NCBI GenBank assembly: GCA_944319795.1
Contig: CALUFA010000016.1
Span: forward strand, 1 to 55,137
From: an uncultured Prevotella sp.
GTDB lineage: Bacteria; Bacteroidota; Bacteroidia; Bacteroidales; Bacteroidaceae
Length of the DNA: 55,137 nt
Direction of reading: 5' to 3'
A program made the translations under genes and the position numbers. Below are positions 27,982-34,264 of this stretch, piece by piece (positions within the stretch are counted from its first letter, which is position 1; every line of letters begins with the position of its first letter). The notes beneath the pieces were generated by a model that worked only from the letters and a program-made list of their open reading frames with translations, ran no database searches and had not been told where the DNA came from.

Positions 27982-28474
27982 TAAGGTCATAAGGTTATAG
28001 GGTCATACGGTTATACGGTGATGATGCCTGTTAAAGAGCGAAAGGAATATGGGACCGCATAAGAACCTCAGGGTTTGGAACGAAAGCATGGAGCTGGCCA
28101 AAAAGGTCTACCAGCTTACCGCTTCTTTCCCGAGAGAAGAGCTTTTCGGTCTTGTCAGCCAAATGCGTAGGTGCGCGGTGTCGATACCGTCGAATATCGC
28201 TGAAGGCTACGGCCGCGGCACGAATGCCGAGTTGGTACACTTCCTTTACATCTCGTTAGGCTCTTCAAACGAGCTGGATTCCCAATTGGAGCTGTCGAGG
28301 CGCTTTTCTTACATTACCGATGAGGATTTCGTTTTGGTTGACAGCCTGAATAATTCAGTGAATAAAATGATCCAATCACTGATATACGTAAGGAAGAACC
28401 AAAGCCGGGAAGCATCACCGCAACCACAAAAACCGTAAGACCCCATAACCACAAAACCGTAAAACCGTATATAA
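27982..28474 (+). mobile_element. S23-type gene flanked by inverted words, inserted in the sdh operon
   Basis: Words of the form GGTTATAGGGTCATACGGTT (27982-28020) and their approximate inverse (28417-28474) enclose the four-helix-bundle gene. For example GGTTATaGGGTCaTACGGTT on the left corresponds to GGTTATgGGGTCtTACGGTT on the complement of the right. The arms start right after the sdhA stop and end at the sdhB ATG, so the unit looks like an insertion between two cotranscribed genes. The right arm encodes the last residues of the S23-type protein. Confidence 0.6.
28049..28438 (+). CDS. Four-helix-bundle protein, S23 / 23S rRNA intervening-sequence family
   Basis: The 129-residue protein carries the family signature almost unchanged: FPREELFGLVSQMRRCAVSIPSNIAEGYGRGTNAELVHFLYISLGSSNELDSQLE. 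Relatives are encoded in intervening sequences of 23S rRNA genes, and the Avd accessory protein of diversity-generating retroelements has the same fold; the molecular function of free-standing members is not known. AAAGGAAT before the ATG is a plausible ribosome binding site. The C-terminal SPQPQKP is encoded by the right arm of the flanking word repeat. The sequence is richer in A+T than sdhA and sdhB, which fits transfer. Confidence 0.92.
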   Translation: MGPHKNLRVWNESMELAKKVYQLTASFPREELFGLVSQMRRCAVSIPSNIAEGYGRGTNAELVHFLYISLGSSNELDSQLELSRRFSYITDEDFVLVDSLNNSVNKMIQSLIYVRKNQSREASPQPQKP

Positions 28475-28475
28475 C

Positions 28476-29231
28476 ATGGAAAGAAACATAAGTTTCACGC
28501 TGAAGGTCTGGCGCCAGAACGGGCCGACGGCAAAAGGTCATTTTGACACGTTCGAGATGAAGGACATCCCCACGGACACATCCTTCCTCGAGATGTTGGA
28601 CATCCTTAACGAGCAGCTCATCGAGGACGGCAAGGAGCCGTTCGTATTCGACCACGACTGCCGCGAGGGCATCTGCGGCATGTGCTCGCTCTACATCAAC
28701 GGCCATCCCCACGGCCCGGCAACCGGAGCTACTACGTGCCAGCTCTACATGCGCCGCTTCAACGACGGCGACGTAATCACCGTCGAGCCGTGGCGCTCGG
28801 CTGCGTTCCCCGTAATCAAGGACTGCATGGTTGACCGCGGAGCCTTCGACAAGATAATACAGGCCGGCGGATACGTAAGCGTGCGCACCGGGCAGCCCCA
28901 GGACGCCAACGCCATCCTCATACCGAAGGAGGCTGCCGACGAGGCTATGGACTGCGCTACATGCATCGGTTGCGGCGCATGCGTGGCAGCCTGCAAGAAC
29001 GGTTCGGCAATGCTCTTCGTCAGCTCTAAGGTAAGCCAGCTCGCCCTTCTGCCACAGGGACGCCCCGAGGCAGCCAAGCGCGCCAAGGCTATGGTGATGA
29101 AGATGGAAGAGCTCGGCTTCGGCAACTGCACCAATACGCGTGCCTGCGAGGCCGAATGCCCCAAGAACGAGTCGATCGCCAACATCGCCCGCCTGAACCG
29201 CGAGTTCATCAAGGCGAAGCTGAACGACTAA
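28476..29231 (+). CDS. sdhB: Succinate dehydrogenase/fumarate reductase iron-sulfur subunit
   Basis: The 251-residue subunit carries electrons from FAD to cytochrome b through three clusters. [20 protein letters not shown] with the later TTC gives the [2Fe-2S] ligands; [14 protein letters not shown] and [14 protein letters not shown] give the [4Fe-4S] and [3Fe-4S] ligands. The operon order C-A-B is normal for Bacteroidetes, apart from the S23-type gene in between. A strong terminator follows 40 bases after the stop. Confidence 0.97.
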   Translation: MERNISFTLKVWRQNGPTAKGHFDTFEMKDIPTDTSFLEMLDILNEQLIEDGKEPFVFDHDCREGICGMCSLYINGHPHGPATGATTCQLYMRRFNDGDVITVEPWRSAAFPVIKDCMVDRGAFDKIIQAGGYVSVRTGQPQDANAILIPKEAADEAMDCATCIGCGACVAACKNGSAMLFVSSKVSQLALLPQGRPEAAKRAKAMVMKMEELGFGNCTNTRACEAECPKNESIANIARLNREFIKAKLND

Positions 29232-29271
29232 GCACGGCGCTTGATATTTTGTACGTAATACGTTTGATTGT

Positions 29272-29303
29272 GGCGGAACGCAGCGGTGCGTTCCGCCTTT
29301 TTT
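29272..29303 (+). terminator. Rho-independent terminator of the sdh operon
   Basis: GGCGGAACGCA (29272-29282), loop GCGG, exact complement (29287-29297), then TTTTTT. Confidence 0.9.
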
Positions 29304-29613
29304 GTGCCAATGCGCTGGATGCCGGCGCGTTACGCTGCGCTGTGGCGGCTGTCGGAATTTATCGTATGCGGTTGCGGAGTTGACGGATTGTCATTGAAAA
29401 TATGTTAGAACGATTAAAATATTTAATCTCTTCTGACATATTGTCGGTTTTGTATGCCGTTTTGTCGAAATATGTAATCGGCACGGATGTTGCATATATG
29501 TTGGGTGAGAGCCGCGAGCTGAAGCGAGGGGCGATCGAAGGAACCGATGCCCGCAAGGGCCTGAGGAACCGGATAGGATAAACAAAGAACTAATAAATGA
29601 GGAGGATTTGATT
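29304..29613. other. Leader region of the small heat shock gene
   Basis: No gene is supported. The stretch is AT-rich until about 29500. It then has a short GCCCGCAAGGGC hairpin (29549-29560) and the strong ribosome binding site AGGAGGA (29600-29606) before the ATG at 29614. No exact TAnnTTTG box was found, so a heat-responsive or alternative promoter is possible. Confidence 0.4.
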
Positions 29614-30039
29614 ATGTTACCAGTATTCAACAGAAACACATGGATGCCCGAAGTGTTCAACGATTTCTTTGACAACGACTTCATGTTAAGGCCGAACGCC
29701 ACGGCACCGGCCATCAACGTAAAGGAGAGCGATACGGAATACACCGTTGAATTGGCTGCTCCCGGTCTGAAAAAGGACGATTTCAACGTGAACATCGACA
29801 ACTCAGGCAACCTGCACATCCGCATGGAGAGCAAGAACGAGAAGAAGGACGAGGACAAGAAGAGCCACTACCTGCGCCGCGAGTTCTCTTACTCGAAGTA
29901 CGAGCAGACGCTGCTCTTGCCCGACGACGTCGACAAAGAGAAGATCGAGGCTAAGGTAAACGACGGCGTGCTCACCGTCAGCCTGCCCAAGGTTGAGCGC
30001 AAGGCCGAGGAGGCTTTGAAGCGTATCGAGGTCAAGTAA
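29614..30039 (+). CDS. Hsp20 / alpha-crystallin family small heat shock protein
   Basis: This 141-residue chaperone binds unfolding proteins without ATP. The short N-terminus (MLPVFNRNTWMPEVFNDFFDN) precedes the alpha-crystallin domain (about 33-130: INVKESDTEYTVELAAPGLKKDDFNVNID, then VNDGVLTVSLPK), and the tail has the I-X-V motif in RIEVK. The ATG at 29614 is preferred over an in-frame TTG six bases upstream because AGGAGGA is spaced correctly before it; this is one of the few clear Shine-Dalgarno sites in the window. It is monocistronic, with its own terminator. Confidence 0.95.
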   Translation: MLPVFNRNTWMPEVFNDFFDNDFMLRPNATAPAINVKESDTEYTVELAAPGLKKDDFNVNIDNSGNLHIRMESKNEKKDEDKKSHYLRREFSYSKYEQTLLLPDDVDKEKIEAKVNDGVLTVSLPKVERKAEEALKRIEVK

Positions 30040-30085
30040 CCACGGCCTCGACCGCACAGGGTATTGATTAATAGTGATAATGTCG

Positions 30086-30130
30086 CCCCGGCGCGCATCC
30101 TGCGATGATGTGCGCCGGGGTTTGTTTTTG
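30086..30130 (+). terminator. Rho-independent terminator after hsp20
   Basis: CCCCGGCGCGCAT and ATGTGCGCCGGGG (30086-30120) form a 13-base stem with one mismatch, followed by TTTGTTTTTG. Confidence 0.85.
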
Positions 30131-30161
30131 CCCGTATGAAGCCGGTTCCACCGTTTCCCTA

Positions 30162-30504
30162 ACGTGGGTTCGTCATAAGGAATAAGAAAATGAAATCATT
30201 CTAAAGTGTAAGAAGTCGGTTCGGTATAATGAAAAGGAATCCACTTTAAACTGTAAGAAGTCTGTGGCATACCGTCATTCCGGGCCGGGACCCGGAATCC
30301 AGTATAAAAAACGCTTTATTCGCAAAATGGTGTTTCCTGGATTCCGGGTCCCGGCCCGGAATGACGGTATGCCACAGACTTCTTACAGTTTAGGATGGTG
30401 CCATTTGTTTTTAGAATGATTACATTCTTCTTATACCGAACTGATGTTAAATCCAATATAACACGATATTTTTTATGGAATAATCCATTATACCGAACTG
30501 ACGT
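30162..30504. mobile_element. Palindromic terminal-repeat element, copy E1 (nested)
   Basis: The outer ends are ACGTGGGTTCGTCATAAGG and the complement ending CCGAACTGACGT. A second pair of ends (TTCGGTATAAT near 30220, CTTATACCGAACTGATG near 30430) lies inside, so one copy seems inserted in another. The core is a perfect palindrome of 56 bases (30247-30302 against 30337-30392) with a 34-base loop. The flanking TTTCCCTA and TTTCTTAA may be a decayed target duplication. Confidence 0.75.
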
Positions 30505-30523
30505 TTTCTTAATGCGTAAACGC

Positions 30524-30554
30524 TTTGTTTTACGGGATATTTTGCTTACTTTTG
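30524..30554 (+). promoter_or_regulatory. Orphan consensus promoter
   Basis: TTTG (30524-30527), 19 bases, TACTTTTG (30547-30554) is a perfect match, but no recognisable gene follows for 900 bases. It may drive a small RNA, a decayed gene, or nothing. Confidence 0.55.
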
Positions 30555-30815
30555 CATGGGCGTCCGGCTTTTCTCCGCGCCGTGCGCCGTAAGGCCGCGC
30601 GTCGGCCTGCGCCCGGCGCGGGAGGGTTCGCGGCCGAGGGGTTGCGATATGCCGCCTTCCAGCGTGTGAAAGGAGGCAAACGGCGGCGCGAAAGGCCGTC
30701 TTTTGGCAGCCGTTTGGCCGTGTATTGCAAGCCATCCGTTTTTTGCGCGCCGCGGCGTCGGGGGGCGGCCGCCGGCGAGCCGGCTACGGCGTGGAGTTGC
30801 CGGGGGATGTTGTGC
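30555..30815. other. GC-rich non-coding stretch after the orphan promoter
   Basis: The stretch is GC-rich with partial dyads (GAAAGGAGGC, GGCCGTCTTTTGGC and similar). A long plus-strand frame crosses it, but its translation is Arg/Ala-rich, has no family pattern and runs into the next repeat, so I do not call a gene. Confidence 0.5.
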
Positions 30816-31017
30816 TTAAACCCAAATCGGTCATTAGACCGTAATGAACCGAACTTTGACGTATTTTATTACTCTTCGTCAGCTTATGCGTTTCTGCCGG
30901 CATCTTGCTTTCCGCCACGTCTCGGCGTAGCCCACTACGCCTTCGGCGAAACGGAAAGCAACCTACACGGCATAAACACATAATCAGACTGAAGTCTAAC
31001 GACCGATTTGGGTTTAA
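30816..31017. repeat. 202-base inverted-repeat element with nested hairpin (E7)
   Basis: TTAAACCCAAATCGGTCATT (start of the 24-base left end 30816-30839) matches the complement of 30994-31017 at 23 of 24 positions. Inside, GCTTTCCG...GGCGTAG and CTACGCC...CGGAAAGC form a second stem around 30908-30958. It looks like a small non-autonomous element unrelated to E1-E6; no clear target duplication was seen. Confidence 0.7.
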
Positions 31018-31192
31018 CGGTGTGTTATAACTTTTTGGCGTACAGTTTCTTATAAAGCCGCGTGAAAGCTGTTTTGCAAAAATCGCCCATTTCTTCGATG
31101 TTGCATCATTCATGTAAATTTTTAGGATGATAAAAATCCTTCTTCTTAACTAATATTAACGCTTCGGGGGGGGTAAGTATTAGATTTGTTAT

Positions 31193-31200
31193 TATTTTTG
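31193..31200 (+). promoter_or_regulatory. -7 box of the polysaccharide/lipoprotein operon
   Basis: TATTTTTG matches TAnnTTTG, but no TTTG lies 19 bases upstream. It would give an unusually long leader of about 245 bases, containing a CCGTAA/TTACGG hairpin (31383-31398). Confidence 0.45.
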
Positions 31201-31451
31201 CAGCAGAGAATAATAAATAGGAACAGAATCCTTACTAAAAGTTAGCGGAATTTTCTTATCCGTTGCAATGTTGATGACAACCCGTAAGTAGCAGCGAGCC
31301 ATGTCGGCGGCTGTGCTTTCAAAGGTGTTTCCGGGGCTTATAGGCTCCTTGCGCATTCCAACCATGCGGTTTATGTAACAGACCGTAAGTTTTTACGGCG
31401 TTAAAATGTAGAATAGTCATTAGGCTTAATATAAATATTCGGAATAGTAAC

Positions 31452-32762
31452 ATGAAGCGTGGGTGGATTGTATTCTTCATCATCGTGGCGTGCGGCTTCC
31501 TTCTATTGGCTTTCGGCGACACGGTGCCCGACGACACTGCCGTAATATACGGCGGTGCCGAGGTTTCGCCGCTTACCCAGGCTTACCAGCTTTGGGGTTG
31601 GAACATCCCCCGTTATTACTATTACCTGTTCGTCCACCTGTTCGCCGGTTATCCGTGGGTGGTAAGGGTGGCTTACGGCGTTATAATCTTCTGCTGCATA
31701 GCGTTCATGGTGCTTACGGTTGCGATGACCGTCGACGTTTACATACGCTGGCGCAACCGTAAAAAGTTCGATGAAATCAAGGAAAAATACCTTGAGAAAC
31801 TGAAAGGCGTGTGCTACGCCGAGGTGGAGAACCTGCCCACCGAGGAGATAAAGCGCCGCATGGACTATAAGGAGCGCAAGTGGAAGGACTGGGAGATGCG
31901 CCAGTGGGCCAACGTGTTCATCGAGGCGAGCCGCTTCACCAACACGCAGAACCCCAACCTCACCAACATACAGCGCGCCATGCGCATGGTGGGCTTCACC
32001 GACTACGTGGAGGCCCAGCTGATGCACGGCAAGCGCACCGTGAAGCTGAAGATGATACAGACCGTGCGCCTTACGAACATGCAGCTGCCCAACAGCACGA
32101 TAACGCGCCTTGTGAACGACAAGGACGACGAGCTGCGCAAGGCTTCGCGCCTGTACTATATGTGTACGAGCAAGGACGACCCCTACGTGTTCTTCGAGGA
32201 GGAGAGCAAGCTCGGGCTGCACTTCTCGCTGTGGGACATGATGGAGCTGCACGAGATATTCCGCAAGGTTGACGAGGGCGGGCTGCGCGCCCCGCTCTTC
32301 GTGCCGATACTCCAGAGGGTGGCCAATCCCGGCATCGTGGCCTTCATGCTGCAGGAGATTGCCTACTGGGGCACCGACCAGGAGATGCGCTACGTCATGG
32401 AGTATTTCGAGTCGCCCAACTTCACCCACCGCGCCGCGGCGTTCACGTCGATGGGCATACGCCGCTTCGCCGAGTCGGAGAAGTCGATGCAGCGCGTGTT
32501 CCACAAGCAGACCGAGGCCCACCGCCGCCTGATACTCAACGCGCTGCTGGCCATCGGTTCAGGCAGGTCAGTGCCCTTCTTCCGCGACACTTACAACTCG
32601 TCCACTTCCAGCTTCACGCGCCGCACGGCGCTGCGCTGCCTGTGGATGTCGGGCGCTAAGGGCAAGGCCGTGTTCGAGAGTTTGAAACAAAAGGCCGACG
32701 ACGCCGACAGGATTCTATTCCAGCACGTCGAAAGCCCCATAATAAATTACGACGGAGTATGA
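31452..32762 (+). CDS. Membrane-anchored HEAT-repeat-like protein
   Basis: The 436-residue protein has two membrane segments (about 5-25 and 68-95), then a basic linker and a long all-helical cytosolic part (about 140-436) with HEAT-like repeats such as PLFVPILQRVANPGIVAFMLQEIAYWGTDQEMRYVMEYF and HRAAAFTSMGIRRF. It is the first of five overlapping genes. HEAT proteins next to a GT2 synthase and a TPR barrel are known in Bacteroidetes and are presumed to scaffold or control the synthase; that role is inference. The last base pairs overlap the glycosyltransferase start (ATGA), so translation is coupled. Confidence 0.8.
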   Translation: MKRGWIVFFIIVACGFLLLAFGDTVPDDTAVIYGGAEVSPLTQAYQLWGWNIPRYYYYLFVHLFAGYPWVVRVAYGVIIFCCIAFMVLTVAMTVDVYIRWRNRKKFDEIKEKYLEKLKGVCYAEVENLPTEEIKRRMDYKERKWKDWEMRQWANVFIEASRFTNTQNPNLTNIQRAMRMVGFTDYVEAQLMHGKRTVKLKMIQTVRLTNMQLPNSTITRLVNDKDDELRKASRLYYMCTSKDDPYVFFEEESKLGLHFSLWDMMELHEIFRKVDEGGLRAPLFVPILQRVANPGIVAFMLQEIAYWGTDQEMRYVMEYFESPNFTHRAAAFTSMGIRRFAESEKSMQRVFHKQTEAHRRLILNALLAIGSGRSVPFFRDTYNSSTSSFTRRTALRCLWMSGAKGKAVFESLKQKADDADRILFQHVESPIINYDGV

Positions 32763-34264
32763 TAAAAGACATCGTTTTCTATTTCTACGGCTACGTAGTG
32801 TTCTTTTACAGTATGGGACTGATCGTCTCATACGTCATACTCATGTGGCTTGCCGAGCTCGGCATCTTCCGCAAGAAGCGCGGCAACCTCAGCCTTTACA
32901 CCAAGGAGATAATCGACAAGAGCCCCTACACGCCGGGCGTGTCGATAATAGCGCCGGCCTACAACGAGGAGCGCACCATCATCGAGAACGTCAACTCGCT
33001 TTTGGGCCAGGACTACCCGAAGTTCGAGGTCATCATCGTGAACGACGGCAGCAAGGACAAGACGCTCGAGCTGCTCATCGAGAACTTCCAGCTCGTAGAG
33101 GTGCCCTTCGCCTACGTAGAGTACATCCGCACGAAGCCCTACCGCCGCCTGTTCAAGTCGACCAACCCCGAATACCACCGCCTGATCGTCGTCGACAAGG
33201 AGAACGGAGGAACCAAGGCAGACGCCGTGAACGCCGGGCTCAACGCCTCGTCGTATCCCTACTTCGTGAACATCGACGTGGACGGAATCCTTGTGCGCGA
33301 CGCCATTTCGCAGTGTATCATCCCCATACTCCAAGACGAGGAGGTGATAGCCGTCAGCGGAATAATGGCCGTTTCCAACGGTTGTAAGGTGGAGAACGGC
33401 CAGATAGCCGACCCACGTCCGCCCCACAAGCCGTGCGCCCTGTTCCAGACGTTGGAGTACATGCGCTCGTTCCTCGTCGGCAAGATGGGCTGGTCGTCTA
33501 TCAATGCCATGCCAAACGTGTCGGGAGGTTACGGCCTTTTCGACAAGAAGGTGGTCATCGCCGCCGGCGGATACACGGGCGACTCGTTCGCCGAGGACAT
33601 GGACATGATAATCCGCATGGTGGGCTACTGTTGCGACTTCGGCCGTAAGTACCGCATAGTGCAGGTGCCCGTGGTGTGCTGTTGGAACGAGGTGCCGCCC
33701 AACATCCGCGTGCTTTACCGACAGCGCACCCGCTGGGGACGAGGGCTTATAGAGACCTTCGTGCGCCACAAGCGCTTCCTCTTCAACCGCCGCTACAAGC
33801 AGCTGGGCATGGTGACGCTGCCCTACGTGCTCATATTCGAGCTGCTGGCGCCGATAATCGAGTTCGTCGGCTTCACCGTGTTCGTCTACCAGGCGTTCAC
33901 GGGCGTTGTCAACTGGACCTCGGCCGCCGTTATTTTCCTCGGCCTCTACACGTTCTGCATCATCCTGTCGTTGGTGGTGATGTTCAACGACTACACCCTC
34001 GGCGGCTCGTTCCGCCACCCGCGGTCTTACCTCTGGGTGTTGGCCGCCGCCATGCTCGAGCCGTTCCTCTACCACCCCCTTACCGTGATATTCTCGCTGA
34101 AGGGTTATTGCAACTACATATTCAACAAGCGCGCCGTATGGGGCGAGATGAGCCGTACCGGATACGCCGCCCCCGGCGCAGGCGCGCCGCCGCCCGACGC
34201 CAAGGTGGCCCCGGCCGCAGCCGGCCCTGCGCAGGCGCAAGGGATGAAAGGAGGTGACGTATGA
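32759..34264 (+). CDS. Processive family 2 glycosyltransferase (membrane polysaccharide synthase)
   Basis: The 501-residue protein resembles the PgaC/BcsA/hyaluronan-synthase group that polymerises and extrudes a polysaccharide across the inner membrane. One N-terminal membrane segment precedes the GT-A domain with VSIIAPAYNEERTI, VNDGSKD (about residue 95), the DxD-type NIDVDG (about 172), the acidic FAEDMDM (about 278) and the processivity motif RQRTRWGRG (about 321, QxxRW). Three to four C-terminal membrane segments follow, then an Ala/Pro-rich tail (from about 470). The sugar is unknown. It overlaps both neighbours by ATGA. Confidence 0.92.
   Translation: MIKDIVFYFYGYVVFFYSMGLIVSYVILMWLAELGIFRKKRGNLSLYTKEIIDKSPYTPGVSIIAPAYNEERTIIENVNSLLGQDYPKFEVIIVNDGSKDKTLELLIENFQLVEVPFAYVEYIRTKPYRRLFKSTNPEYHRLIVVDKENGGTKADAVNAGLNASSYPYFVNIDVDGILVRDAISQCIIPILQDEEVIAVSGIMAVSNGCKVENGQIADPRPPHKPCALFQTLEYMRSFLVGKMGWSSINAMPNVSGGYGLFDKKVVIAAGGYTGDSFAEDMDMIIRMVGYCCDFGRKYRIVQVPVVCCWNEVPPNIRVLYRQRTRWGRGLIETFVRHKRFLFNRRYKQLGMVTLPYVLIFELLAPIIEFVGFTVFVYQAFTGVVNWTSAAVIFLGLYTFCIILSLVVMFNDYTLGGSFRHPRSYLWVLAAAMLEPFLYHPLTVIFSLKGYCNYIFNKRAVWGEMSRTGYAAPGAGAPPPDAKVAPAAAGPAQAQGMKGGDV

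Noticed and set aside
29608-29613. TTG at 29608 as start of the small heat shock gene
   Set aside because: The AGGAGGA site fits the ATG at 29614, and the family N-terminus begins MLPVFNRN.
30525-30983. 152-codon plus-strand frame after the orphan promoter
   Set aside because: It is an Arg/Ala-rich translation that runs across two unrelated repeat elements, with no recognisable domain.
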